Shown here piece after piece: positions 26,346-35,590 of a stretch of DNA of 64,000 nucleotides (positions are counted from its first letter, which is position 1; each line of letters begins with the position of its first letter). The notes beneath the pieces are model-generated. The model searched no databases. It was not told the origin of the DNA and saw nothing but the letters and a program-made list of their open reading frames with translations. The translations under genes and the position numbers were made by a program. The stretch comes from Rhodospirillales bacterium (GTDB lineage Bacteria > Pseudomonadota > Alphaproteobacteria > Rhodospirillales > Defluviicoccaceae): the NCBI GenBank assembly GCA_016710335.1, contig JADJXQ010000004.1, positions 310,001-374,000 of the forward strand. Direction: 5' to 3'.

Positions 26346-28157
26346 TCATCGTGCGGTGACGGCGTGGTGGCGTGGCCCCACTTGCTCTTGCCTTCCCTTC
26401 TTGCGGGTCGCGGCGCTGCCGACCGGACCCTTGACGAGAAAATTGCCGATCGCCAGATAGTCCAGGGCGCTGTCCAAAAAGGCGCGAATGGCGTCGTCCG
26501 GGGAACGCACGATCGGCTCCTCGTGGATATTGAACGACGTGTTGATGACGACCGGCACGCCTGTCCGCTTGTGGTACTCCTCGATGATCCGATAGTAGGA
26601 CGGATTGTCGACACGCCGCACGATCTGCGGCCGCGCGGTGTTGTCCACATGAACGACGCCCGAGCATCGTTCCACCATCCACGGCGTGCAGTGGAAGGTG
26701 ACGGTCATGAACCGCGCCGTATCCACGGCGCCGTCAATGTTCTCGTAAAGCTGCTCCGAGTGCTCGAACAGCGACGACGGCGCGAACGGCATGAACTCGG
26801 TGCGCTTCAGCAACTCGTTCAGCCAGTCATTCACCGACGGGTCGCCCGGCTGGTAGAGGATGCTGCGGTTGCCGAGCGCACGCGGGCCGTACTCCATGGC
26901 GCCGTTGAAGCGCGCCACGACCTTGCCCTGGGACAGGAGTTCGCCGATTTCCACCTCGACACTGCCGGGGTGATGCTCGCTCTCCAGGCCGGAGGCCTTG
27001 ACCGCTGCGGCGATGGCGTCGTCATCGTACGCGTTGCCGAGGTAGACGGTGGGCAACTCGCGCCGGACGAACGGGCGGTTGCGCTGACGGTCGAGCTTGC
27101 CCTGGACTGCCAGTCCCGCGCCGACCGCCAAGCCCTCGTCGCTCATGCCGGGATGGACGAAGATGTTGTCGACGGAGGGGAGGGAATGGACCTCCTCGTT
27201 GATGCGGACGTTGGCGAACAGGCCGCCGGCGAGGGCGACATTGCGGTGCCCGGATTGTTCCGCCCAGTAGCCGACGTATTTCTTGGCGATGTCTTCCGAC
27301 AGCACCTGGATCGACGCCGACAGATCTTCCTTGGTCCAACCGGTCGGAAGCACCTCGCGGATGCGCTCAAGGGCGCTGTTGAACAGCACCTTGCCGCGGT
27401 TCTGCAGTTGGCCATTCTCGCAGGCAATCATCCGCTCCAGGAGATCCCGGTAGATCGGCTTGCCGCGTGCTGCAAGCCCGGTGATCTTGCCTTCGTGCCG
27501 CTTCGCCTTGTAGCCGCAAAGCGCCGTGACGTAGGCGTAGTAGTTGCCGATCGAGTTGTACGAGTCGACGGCATTAAGCTTCTCGAACACCCCATTGCGC
27601 ACGCTGTACACCTGCGAGCAATGGCCGTCGCCGCCGCCGTCCATGGTGACCACCAACGCGTCATCAAAATTGCTGGTGTAATAGGCCGACGTGGCATGGG
27701 CGTAGTGATGGTCGATGAAGCGGACCGGCGCATCGATCCCGTATTCTTCTTTCAGGATGACCCCGATGCGGCGGCGGCGCTGCTTGTATGCCGGCGTTCG
27801 AAGCGAGTAGTACCCCCACTTCAACAGCGGAATGTCAGCGGCGAGGTGCCCGTACTTGCCGGCGATCTGGAAAAAGGTGCTGTGGAGGTCGTCATCGTCG
27901 CCGCGCGCTTCGAACCAGCCGGGCCAGTCCATGATCTTCTCGCGCATCTCCATGTTCACATGGGCGACGCCGACCGCCTCGATATCCTCCGGGCTGGTGC
28001 CGGTCAGGCGCAACACCTCGGCGATCGACTGCCGCGGAAAGCCGCGCGCCATCTTGATGCGGGCGATACGCTCTTCGTTGATCGCCGCGATGATGCGACC
28101 ATCCTCGATGATCGTTGCTCCCGATGTCTGCCCGTCCGTGATCCCAAGAATGCGCAT
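26346..28157 (-). CDS. Carbamoyltransferase (NodU/CmcH/TobZ family)
   Basis: A 603-residue enzyme starting at the ATG at 28157 (MRILGITDGQTSG). Family members make a carbamoyl-adenylate from carbamoyl phosphate and ATP, then transfer the carbamoyl group to a sugar or antibiotic hydroxyl. The N-terminal Kae1-like domain has the metal-binding DHHYAHATSAYY near residue 150. The C-terminal YrdC-like domain has MEYGPRALGNRSIL near residue 425. The acceptor is probably a sugar of the neighbouring glycoconjugate. The last 30 residues are basic and unlike the family core. Confidence 0.92.
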   Translation of the reverse strand: MRILGITDGQTSGATIIEDGRIIAAINEERIARIKMARGFPRQSIAEVLRLTGTSPEDIEAVGVAHVNMEMREKIMDWPGWFEARGDDDDLHSTFFQIAGKYGHLAADIPLLKWGYYSLRTPAYKQRRRRIGVILKEEYGIDAPVRFIDHHYAHATSAYYTSNFDDALVVTMDGGGDGHCSQVYSVRNGVFEKLNAVDSYNSIGNYYAYVTALCGYKAKRHEGKITGLAARGKPIYRDLLERMIACENGQLQNRGKVLFNSALERIREVLPTGWTKEDLSASIQVLSEDIAKKYVGYWAEQSGHRNVALAGGLFANVRINEEVHSLPSVDNIFVHPGMSDEGLAVGAGLAVQGKLDRQRNRPFVRRELPTVYLGNAYDDDAIAAAVKASGLESEHHPGSVEVEIGELLSQGKVVARFNGAMEYGPRALGNRSILYQPGDPSVNDWLNELLKRTEFMPFAPSSLFEHSEQLYENIDGAVDTARFMTVTFHCTPWMVERCSGVVHVDNTARPQIVRRVDNPSYYRIIEEYHKRTGVPVVINTSFNIHEEPIVRSPDDAIRAFLDSALDYLAIGNFLVKGPVGSAATRKKGRQEQVGPRHHAVTAR

Positions 28158-28363
28158 GCCAGCTTTCGTCCTTTTCCGTTCAAGTGTTCCGGCCACATCC
28201 GACGCCGCTCAAGGCTCGACCCCGTCAAAGGCCAGACCTTATAGCAGGCCGAATGCGACCTGAAGTTCCGCCCTCGACCGCGCCATGGGCACCTGCCATG
28301 TTGACGCGCCGCGCTCGAGTGGATGATACGCGGCCGATGTCCGCGCCTTACATCGTCCTCCGC

Positions 28364-30301
28364 TCACGCCGCCTTTTCGGTCGCGCCCATCAGGTCGGCG
28401 ATGTGGGTTTGTGTCGATGAAACGCTTTGCTGCTCCACAAAAATCCGATGCCAGATCTCCAGGTTCACCAGGATCCACAGGCGGAACGAGTGCTCGTGGC
28501 GTCCGCTCAGATGCTCATCGAACATCGAGCGCATGACGTCGCCGTCGAAAACCCCCATCTCCACGAAGCGGGACTCGGCGAACAGGTTACTGACGAACGG
28601 CGCCAGTTCGCCCCGCATCCACTTGCCGAGCGGGAAGCCGAAGCCCTGCTTTTCGCGAAACACCAATTCCTTCGGCAGATACCGCGCCGCGACCCGGCGG
28701 AAGATGTATTTGAGCTTGGTGCCGTTCAGCTTCATGGAGCCCGGTATGGAAGCGGCGAACTCCACCAGCTTGTGGTCGATCAGCGGCGAGCGGCATTCGA
28801 GCGAGTGCGCCATCGTCATCCGGTCGACCATGACGAGGTTGTGGTCCGGCATGCGGGTCATCAGCTCGGTGTATAACATCCGATCGACGAGATCCTGAGC
28901 GTTATCCGCATTGAAAAACTTCAGGTAGCGGTCCACCGAGTTGACATCACCCATTTGCGCCTTGGCGCCCGCGGTAAACAGCCGCTCCTTTACGTCGTGC
29001 GTAAACCGGAGGAATGTCATGCTCTGCGCATAGCGTTCGCTGGCGTCGTAGAGCGACAAGTCGTTCATCCACGCGGCGCGCTGGGCGAGGCTTTTGTAGT
29101 TGAAGGTGTTGGGGATCGCGCTGATCAGCGACTTCATGACCGAACGCCGCAGCCAGGCCGGAAGCAGGCTGTAATAATCGAGCATGCGCTGGCCGGCGTG
29201 GCGGTCGTACCCGGCGAAGTTCTCATCGCCGCCATCGCCGCCGAGCACCACCTTGACGTGCTTGCTCGCCAGGTCGGAGACCAGGTAGACGCCGACGCCG
29301 AATGGATCCGCCGGTTCCTCCAGGTGGTAGACCATCGTCGGCAGCAGATCGAGGATGTCCGCCTGCACCACCTCCTTGTGCCATTCCATGCCGTAACGCT
29401 TGGCGACCTGCTCTGCGTACGGCAGCTCGTTGAAGCTTTGCTCGCGCACTCCGATCGAGAATGTCGGCACCGGCTCCGAGCTAGCGGAGGCGACCATGGC
29501 GGAGATGGTGCCGGAATCGATGCCGCCGCTGAGGAAGGTGCCGACGCGCACGTCGCTCAGAAGGTGCATCTGCACCGTCTCCCGCAGCATGGCGTCGAGG
29601 CTCTCCTCGATGGCGGCCTGATCGGCCGGCAGCTTGTTGACGAACGAAACCTGCCAGTATTCCTCGACGCTGAACCGGCCGCGTTCCCACACCAGCGTCG
29701 TTGCCGCCGGCAGCTTGTGAATATTCTTGAACATGCTGTACTGCGCCGGCATGAAGCGCAGCGACATGTAATGCCACATTCCGTTCAAGTCGATGTCCGG
29801 TGCGACCAGTCCCGAGGCGAGGATAGCCTTCGCTTCGGAAGCGAAGATCAGCCCGTCACCGAGCTTGGCGTAGAACAGGGACTTCTGACCGGTATGATCG
29901 CGCGCCAAAACCAAGCGCTTGTTTTCGCTATCCCACAGCGCAAACGCAAACATGCCGCGCAGGTGCTTGACGCAGTCCTTGCCGTGTTCCTCGTACAGAT
30001 GAAGAATGACCTCGACGTCGCTCTTGGTCTTGAACGTATGTCCACGGCTGATCAGTTCTTCGCGCAGCTGGGGGCTGTTGTAGATCTCACCGTTGCAGAT
30101 GAGCTGGACGGTGTCTGTTTCGTTCGGGATGGGCTGATGGCCGCCGCTCAGATCGATGATGCTGAGCCGGCGAAAGCCGAGCGCGATCTCGTCGTCTCGG
30201 TAGTAGCCGTCGTCGTCCGGGCCGCGGTGAACCAGCGCGGCCGTCATCCTTGGTATGGCGTCTCCATGGATTCTGGAGACGATGCCGGCAATGCCACACA
30301 C
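28364..30301 (-). CDS. asnB: Asparagine synthase-like glutamine amidotransferase
   Basis: A 645-residue AsnB-type protein. MCGIAGIVSR places the catalytic cysteine at residue 2. The Ntn glutaminase domain includes HRGPDDDGYYRDDEIALGFRR in overlapping segments, LSIIDLSGGHQPI and NGEIYN. The synthetase PP-loop is FLSGGIDSGTISAM near residue 258. In exopolysaccharide loci such proteins often amidate sugar acids rather than make asparagine. Next to the carbamoyltransferase and epimerases, a role in modifying a glycoconjugate is likely. Confidence 0.92.
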   Translation of the reverse strand: MCGIAGIVSRIHGDAIPRMTAALVHRGPDDDGYYRDDEIALGFRRLSIIDLSGGHQPIPNETDTVQLICNGEIYNSPQLREELISRGHTFKTKSDVEVILHLYEEHGKDCVKHLRGMFAFALWDSENKRLVLARDHTGQKSLFYAKLGDGLIFASEAKAILASGLVAPDIDLNGMWHYMSLRFMPAQYSMFKNIHKLPAATTLVWERGRFSVEEYWQVSFVNKLPADQAAIEESLDAMLRETVQMHLLSDVRVGTFLSGGIDSGTISAMVASASSEPVPTFSIGVREQSFNELPYAEQVAKRYGMEWHKEVVQADILDLLPTMVYHLEEPADPFGVGVYLVSDLASKHVKVVLGGDGGDENFAGYDRHAGQRMLDYYSLLPAWLRRSVMKSLISAIPNTFNYKSLAQRAAWMNDLSLYDASERYAQSMTFLRFTHDVKERLFTAGAKAQMGDVNSVDRYLKFFNADNAQDLVDRMLYTELMTRMPDHNLVMVDRMTMAHSLECRSPLIDHKLVEFAASIPGSMKLNGTKLKYIFRRVAARYLPKELVFREKQGFGFPLGKWMRGELAPFVSNLFAESRFVEMGVFDGDVMRSMFDEHLSGRHEHSFRLWILVNLEIWHRIFVEQQSVSSTQTHIADLMGATEKAA

Positions 30302-30385
30302 GTAGTGGTGCCCCTTTCTTGGACAAACCTGGTCCGGCTAACGATGGCCGATCCGGGTTAACATTTCGCTACAGGATCGGGACGT

Positions 30386-31369
30386 TTAGAGATAGCCCTC
30401 TCGCTTATACCACTCGGCGGTACGCTTCAGGCCTTCGTCCAGGCCCACCTTCGGATCGTAGCCGAGATCCCGCTTGGCCTTGTCGATCTTGAAGGCTCGG
30501 TTCTGGCGATACCAGTCGACCCTTCGCGGGAAAATCGGCGGCGTGATGCCGAACGGCCGGCACAGGGTCTCCATGACGTGCCCGGAGACGACCAAAGGCA
30601 TTACCGGGTAGTGCGGCACCTTGACGTTCACGTTCAGCGCTTTGCCGATGCGCCGGACCAGGTCCTCGATCGTGACATACTGCTCATCGGCGATCAGGTA
30701 CGCCTCGCCGGTGCCTTTGCCGGGCGCCATGGCCAGCACCAAAGCATCGACCAGGTTGTCGATGTAGAGGGGATGGTAGAAGGTCCGGCCGTTGCCGAAC
30801 ATCGGGAACCTGCCCTTGGAGACGCGCTTGAAAATCATGAAGAAACGCTCGGGATCGCCCGGCCCGTAGATCGCCGCGGGCCGCAGGATCACCGCATCCA
30901 GGCCGTTCTTGCTGGCCTCCTTGACGAACGGCTCGGCCTGGTACTTGGTCTTCTGATAGTAGTCCGCCGGCTGAATGGGAGCGTCTTCATCGCCCGGCGG
31001 GTTGTCGATGTTGCCGTGCACCCCGCACGTGCTGCAATAAACCACCTTTCGGACGCCGTGGCGCTGCGCCGCATCGAGAACGTTGCGGGTGCCGTTGACG
31101 TTGACGTCGTAGTAGTACGTGTCGGGCACGTTGAGTTCGCGGAACGCCGCTGCCAGATGCTGCACCACATCGACGCCTGGCATGCACCTTTCAAGAATCT
31201 CCTTGTCGGTGACCGACCCAATCACCACTTCCGCGCCGCTCGCGCGCAACTCTTCGGTCTTCAGGCCTTCCTTGTAGTCGAGCGCGACCACCTCGTGGCC
31301 GTCGTTCAGGAGGCGACTTACCAGCGCCTTGCCTGTAAAGCCCGTCCCCCCGGTGACGAGAATTCTCAC
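30386..31369 (-). CDS. Extended SDR NAD(P)-dependent epimerase/dehydratase (copy 2)
   Basis: Start set at GTG 31369 (VRILVTGGTGFTGKALVSRL), 327 aa; the frame is open to an ATG at 31405. The nucleotide motif is TGGTGFTG, the catalytic Ser/Thr lies in VYCSTCGVHGN and the YxxxK pair in YYQKTKYQAEPF. RPAAIYGPGDPERFFMIF is the conserved loop. Layout, motifs and the end (RTAEWYKREGYL) match the first SDR of the locus, so the two are paralogues. They probably act on related sugars or successive steps. Confidence 0.84.
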   Translation of the reverse strand: MRILVTGGTGFTGKALVSRLLNDGHEVVALDYKEGLKTEELRASGAEVVIGSVTDKEILERCMPGVDVVQHLAAAFRELNVPDTYYYDVNVNGTRNVLDAAQRHGVRKVVYCSTCGVHGNIDNPPGDEDAPIQPADYYQKTKYQAEPFVKEASKNGLDAVILRPAAIYGPGDPERFFMIFKRVSKGRFPMFGNGRTFYHPLYIDNLVDALVLAMAPGKGTGEAYLIADEQYVTIEDLVRRIGKALNVNVKVPHYPVMPLVVSGHVMETLCRPFGITPPIFPRRVDWYRQNRAFKIDKAKRDLGYDPKVGLDEGLKRTAEWYKREGYL

Positions 31370-31740
31370 GAACAGACCTCCATTAGAGACACGCGGATCC
31401 TGCAATGGTCGGCAAGATCAGAGGCCGGCCCTTGGTCTGCTCCGCGAAGATGGCGTCCAGGACGGCAACCTGCCCCGTCGGCGAGTTCATCCTCTTTTTG
31501 ATCCACACACGCAAGCTTGCTGTTTGATCCACACGGGCAAGCCTGCCGTTGCTCGTCGAACAGCAATGCCTTTGCCTGTTCCCGCCGGGTTGTGCCCCCG
31601 GGCCGGGACACGGTTGATGTTACGCACCATTGTCATCGGGTCAAGATCATTGGCATGCACCGTATAACGCGAAATCTTGAGCGGCACAACTACCTATGAT
31701 ATCGTTATTGCAGAAGATTACTACCGCCCTTGCGGCGGCG
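31370..31740. other. Intergenic region with a 26-bp tandem repeat and no convincing gene
   Basis: The only possible coding trace is a 35-codon minus-strand ORF (31383-31490, MNSPTGQVAVLDAIF...) that I cannot assign. The tandem repeat at 31497-31548 is described separately. Position 31685-31700 is AT-rich (ACTACCTATGATATCG). Confidence 0.4.
31497..31548. repeat. Two tandem copies of a 26-bp repeat with palindromic core
   Basis: Unit 1 (31497-31522) and unit 2 (31523-31548) both begin TTTGATCCACAC and differ at 4 of 26 positions. Unit 1 contains the perfect palindrome GCAAGCTTGC; in unit 2 it is GCAAGCCTGC. They lie 130 bp upstream of the start of the minus-strand SDR gene. Confidence 0.75.
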
Positions 31741-33321
31741 TCAGCCCGCGCTGCGGGCCGGACTGGCGATCCGCCTGCGTGCGCCGGCCATCATGCCCTC
31801 GCACGGATCGCAAAGATGCGTCAACTCCCGGCGTAGCCTGTCCATCTCCAGCCGGGCGGCAGCGCCTTCGTGACCCAGTCGCTCGCACGCTGCGGGCGCC
31901 AGGGCAAGCGCCCGCGCCGGGTTGTCTCCGAGGCTGGAGCGACGCAGGATCAGATCGCTGACGTGGACGACGCTCTCCGTCGCCGCCGCCCGTTCCAGCG
32001 GCGCCAGCCATTGGCGATCGCTGCTCGCGGGCATCGACCCGAACGCAAGTTCGGAAGGTGCTCCCGCCTCGGCCGCTAAGGAAGCGTCTTCGTCTGCAAG
32101 GGCGGGCGTGTGGTGAGGGAACACCCGGCGCAGCATGGTGTCGGCGACGCGGCGCGCGGTGGTGAGCTTGACACCGCTCACGCTGAACAGGCCCTGGGGT
32201 CCGCCCTTCCGCTGATGATCGACGAACACCACCCGCGACGCCGGCGAATCGGACCCCGGACGAACCGCCGGCTGCACGCCACCGAACACCCGCGCGACCT
32301 CGTCCCGACGCACCCCCAGGCCGGGGATGGCGTCGTTGAGATCGTCGATGAACGCCTGAAGGCAGGCCTCGCTCACCCGCGGCGGCCCGTTGTCGGCCGA
32401 CCATGGCGCCTGCCCGGTTCCGGCGAACAGCACGCCCTTCCACGGCACCAGAAAGTAGGCGCGGGCGCCTCTACGGCGCGGCGGAACCGCAAGACCGTAG
32501 TCCGACAGCGGCGGGCGGTCGAACACCACGTTCCAAGTCAGGCACGGAGCGAACAGGTCCGGCCGGTCGTCGCCGCACGCAGCGGCAAACTGCCGCGCCC
32601 ACGGGCCGGCGGCGTTGATCACCACCGGCGCCCGAAACTCCAGGGGTTTGCCCGCTGGCTCGCTTTTCGCCGCCCGATCGACCGCAGTGATGCCGGCGAC
32701 GCGCGGCCCGTCGCGGAGCAACCCGGTAGCCTCGACGTAGTTCAGCACCGCCGCCCCGCTGGCGCAGGCGCGATGCAGGATCGCGATCATCAAACGCGGC
32801 ATATCGGGCGCGAACGCGTCTGTCCAGGTCGCCCCGCCCACGAGGCCGCGCGGATCGACATCGGGGAACAGACGCACCGTCTCGTCGCGCCCGATGACCC
32901 GCCCGCCCGGCAGCACCCGGTCGCTGCGAACGCCCCGGTTTCGCCGCCACGACAGCACGTCGTTCAGCGCAAGCGCCGCCCGCAGCACCGGCGGCCGCTG
33001 AAGGCCCCGGTTGTAAAGGGGGAGCAGGCAGGGCAGCGGCCGGACGAATTCCGGAAAGGTGCGGAGGAACCAGTGGCGCTCCGCAACCGACTCCCGGAAC
33101 CGCCGTAGATCCAGGCTTTGCAGATAGCGAAAGCCGCCATGGATAATTCTGAGACTGTTGTGCGACGTCTCCGCCGCAAAATCGCCACGCTCCACCAACA
33201 AGGGGGTCAGTCCCCGCTTCGTCGCCTCCAGCGACAGCATGAGGCCATAGACGCCGCCTCCGACGATGATCACGTCGTAGCGTCGCCTCGCAAGCTCGAC
33301 GGGCCGTCTCGGCGTCAACAC
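31741..33321 (-). CDS. FAD-dependent oxidoreductase, glycerol-3-phosphate dehydrogenase (GlpD)-like
   Basis: About 526 residues from the GTG at 33321. The dinucleotide-binding motif is YDVIIVGGGVYGLMLSLEAT. SHNSLRIIHGGFRYLQ resembles the GlpD ASSRSS-KLIHGGLRYL segment. INAAGPWARQFA and the late VSGVKLTTARRVADTMLRR are also GlpD-like. GlpD oxidises glycerol-3-phosphate at the membrane with quinone. The changed motif (TSHNSLRIIHGG instead of SSRSSKLIHGG) means the substrate could be another hydroxy acid or polyol phosphate. It is divergent from the methyltransferase gene. Confidence 0.8.
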   Translation of the reverse strand: MLTPRRPVELARRRYDVIIVGGGVYGLMLSLEATKRGLTPLLVERGDFAAETSHNSLRIIHGGFRYLQSLDLRRFRESVAERHWFLRTFPEFVRPLPCLLPLYNRGLQRPPVLRAALALNDVLSWRRNRGVRSDRVLPGGRVIGRDETVRLFPDVDPRGLVGGATWTDAFAPDMPRLMIAILHRACASGAAVLNYVEATGLLRDGPRVAGITAVDRAAKSEPAGKPLEFRAPVVINAAGPWARQFAAACGDDRPDLFAPCLTWNVVFDRPPLSDYGLAVPPRRRGARAYFLVPWKGVLFAGTGQAPWSADNGPPRVSEACLQAFIDDLNDAIPGLGVRRDEVARVFGGVQPAVRPGSDSPASRVVFVDHQRKGGPQGLFSVSGVKLTTARRVADTMLRRVFPHHTPALADEDASLAAEAGAPSELAFGSMPASSDRQWLAPLERAAATESVVHVSDLILRRSSLGDNPARALALAPAACERLGHEGAAARLEMDRLRRELTHLCDPCEGMMAGARRRIASPARSAG

Positions 33322-33441
33322 TCCGTCACCTGCTCCTCGTCGCAAAAAAGTTTTACCAGTGCGTCAGCTTGCAACTTTTACGTGTTCATGCCACATTCGG
33401 CTCCAGCGAACAAGGGATATCAGACGGAGCGGACCAAATCG

Positions 33442-34251
33442 ATGAATACTACTGCCGCACTTTGGTGGCGCGTTCCCAAGATTGGAGTTATTACGTCGCG
33501 CGAGATGGCGGACATTGAACACGATACCTTGACGCCCGACGTCGAGACGTCCAGCGACGGCTATGCGCGCCGCTTTGACGGGACGGTCGGCCGCTTTCTG
33601 CTCGACAGCCAGGAACAGGCGGTCGATCGGCTGCTCGGCCCGCCCGCAGGCCAGGGTCAGGCGCTGCGCACCGTGCTGGAGGTGGGCGGCGGCCACGGCC
33701 AGTTGACGCCGATGCTGCTGCGGCGCGGCTGTCGCGTGTGGGTTCAGGGCAGTCAAGCGGCGTGCGCCGACCGTCTCCAACCCCTGATGCGGGACGAGGC
33801 GGATCGGCTTCAGTTCGTCGCCTCGAACCTCTGGAGCCTGCCGTTCCGCGATGGCGCGTTTGACACGGTCATCGCCATTCGCCTCATGGCGCATGTGGAG
33901 CGCTGGCGGGAGTTGCTGGCCGAGATGGCGCGGGTCGCCCGTCACCGGCTCCTCATCGACTACCCGCCGCGCTCCGGCGCCAACGTTCTCGAACCGCTGC
34001 TGTTTCGTGTCAAACGGCGCCTCGAAGGCAATACCCGGCCCTACTTCTGCTACACCGAGGCCGAGTTGAAGGGGGCGCTGCACGGTCTCGGCTTCGAGCG
34101 CATCGAGGTGGAGCGTCAGTTCGGGGTGCCGATGGTCGTGCATCGCACGTTGCGGCGGCCGGCGGCGTCGCGGGCGCTGGAGCGCCTGTCCCGCAGCATC
34201 GGCGTCACCCGCAGGTTCGGCGGACCGGCGCTGCTGGTGGCGGAGCGTTAG
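33442..34251 (+). CDS. Class I SAM-dependent methyltransferase
   Basis: A 269-residue protein from the ATG at 33442; an ATG at 33505 is possible. SAM motif I is VLEVGGGHGQLTPMLLRRG near residue 78. FVASNLWSLPFRDGAFDTVIA is the motif II/III region and ARHRLLIDYPPRSG follows. A Methyltransf_11-type fold. The segment VKRRLEGNTRPYFCYTEAE near residue 195 is family-specific. It sits immediately before the glycosyltransferase gene on the same strand, so it may methylate the same glycan or lipid carrier. Confidence 0.82.
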   Translation: MNTTAALWWRVPKIGVITSREMADIEHDTLTPDVETSSDGYARRFDGTVGRFLLDSQEQAVDRLLGPPAGQGQALRTVLEVGGGHGQLTPMLLRRGCRVWVQGSQAACADRLQPLMRDEADRLQFVASNLWSLPFRDGAFDTVIAIRLMAHVERWRELLAEMARVARHRLLIDYPPRSGANVLEPLLFRVKRRLEGNTRPYFCYTEAELKGALHGLGFERIEVERQFGVPMVVHRTLRRPAASRALERLSRSIGVTRRFGGPALLVAER

Positions 34252-34324
34252 CGCATCACCAGCCATTTCCCGTCGCTCGCCTCACCGGCCTCCCACCCAC
34301 ATTGCCAACAGCCGAAAGTCCGCC

Positions 34325-35590
34325 ATGTCCGAAGCGCCGCCGCCACCGCCGAGCCCCGCCCGGGGACGGGTGATGATGATCGCTCCGCAGCCGTTTTTCC
34401 GGGTGACGGGCACGCCCATCAACATTCTCTACATGTGCCGCGCGCTCACCGAGCTGGGCTATGAGGTGCATCTGGTGACGTTGCCGATCGGCGAGACGGT
34501 GACCATGCCGGGGTTGGTTTATCACCGAGTGCCGCGTCTGCCGTTCAGCGGCGACGTCCCGGTCGGCTTTTCCCTCGCCAAGGCAGCGTACCACGTCTTT
34601 TTGCTGCCGGCGGTGCTGCGCCTGCTGATCTCGCAGCGCTTCGCGGCGGTCCACGCAATCGAGGAATCGGCGTTTTACGCAGTGCATCTGGCGCGCCTGT
34701 TCGGCGCCGCCGCCATCACCGATCTGGATTCCGACCTGTGCTATCAGCTGTCGGCGAGCTCGTCGCCGGTGGTGCGCGCCTTGTCGTCGCCCGCGCGCGT
34801 GCTCCGACGCTGGGCGCTGCGGCGCTCGTCCGGGGTGCTGGCCGTCGCCGCGTCCCTGGTCGAGCTGGCGCGCGCCGACAACGCCACGGTGCCGGTGTTC
34901 GAGATCAAAGACATACCGCCGGAAGAAAGCCTCCGCGCCCCCGACCCGCAGGCCGTCGATCGGCTGCGTCACGAACTCGGCCTCGTGGGGCGCCGCGTGA
35001 TCACCTACACCGGCAACTTCGACGGGCGCCAGGGCGTCGACGTGCTGGTGCGCGCCATGCCGACGGTGCTGCGCGACACTCCCGACGCCATGCTGCTGCT
35101 GGTGGGTGGCGGCGACGAGGACCAGACACGCCATCTGCGATCGGTGACGGCGGAACTGGGTATCGGGGACGCGGTAATGTTCGCCGGCCGGCGGCCGGTC
35201 GAGACCATGCCGGAGTTCATGGGGGTCGCAGAAATCCTCGCCTCGCCGCGTCAGGAGCCGTTGGTGACGCCCCTCAAGATCTTCGCCTACATGGCGAGCG
35301 GCCGGGCGATCGTGGCCACCGACTTCCCGACCCATTCGCAGGTGCTGCCTCCCGACGCGGCGTTCTTGATGCCGCCGACCGCTGAGGGTATGGCCGCCGG
35401 CTTCATCCAGGCCTTCAAGGATCCGGCCGAGGCCGCGGCGCGGGGAGCGCGTGCCCGAGCGCTGCTGCTGGAGCGCCACACCTTCGACATCTTCAAGCGG
35501 CAGCTGGCCGAGGCGTACGCCGTCATGACGGGGGGCGCCGGAGCCCGTGCCGTAATCAGCGCAGGCGGAGTCGAACCTGATCGCGGATGA
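34325..35590 (+). CDS. Glycosyltransferase family 4 (GT-B)
   Basis: A 421-residue glycosyltransferase with no signal peptide. The N-terminal Rossmann domain has FFRVTGTPINILYMCRALTE and GYEVHLVT. The linker DIPPEESLRAPDP leads into the second domain, with ITYTGNFDGRQGVDVLVRAM, LLLVGGGDED and VMFAGRRPVE. The donor-site segment is SPRQEPLVTPLKIFAYMASG near residue 310, a variant of the GT4 EX7E loop. It probably transfers a sugar in envelope glycan synthesis. Its end overlaps the convergent hydrolase gene by 35 bp. Confidence 0.88.
   Translation: MSEAPPPPPSPARGRVMMIAPQPFFRVTGTPINILYMCRALTELGYEVHLVTLPIGETVTMPGLVYHRVPRLPFSGDVPVGFSLAKAAYHVFLLPAVLRLLISQRFAAVHAIEESAFYAVHLARLFGAAAITDLDSDLCYQLSASSSPVVRALSSPARVLRRWALRRSSGVLAVAASLVELARADNATVPVFEIKDIPPEESLRAPDPQAVDRLRHELGLVGRRVITYTGNFDGRQGVDVLVRAMPTVLRDTPDAMLLLVGGGDEDQTRHLRSVTAELGIGDAVMFAGRRPVETMPEFMGVAEILASPRQEPLVTPLKIFAYMASGRAIVATDFPTHSQVLPPDAAFLMPPTAEGMAAGFIQAFKDPAEAAARGARARALLLERHTFDIFKRQLAEAYAVMTGGAGARAVISAGGVEPDRG

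Noticed and set aside
26364..28244. 626-aa plus-strand ORF over the carbamoyltransferase
   Set aside because: Antisense shadow; the minus strand has unmistakable family motifs.
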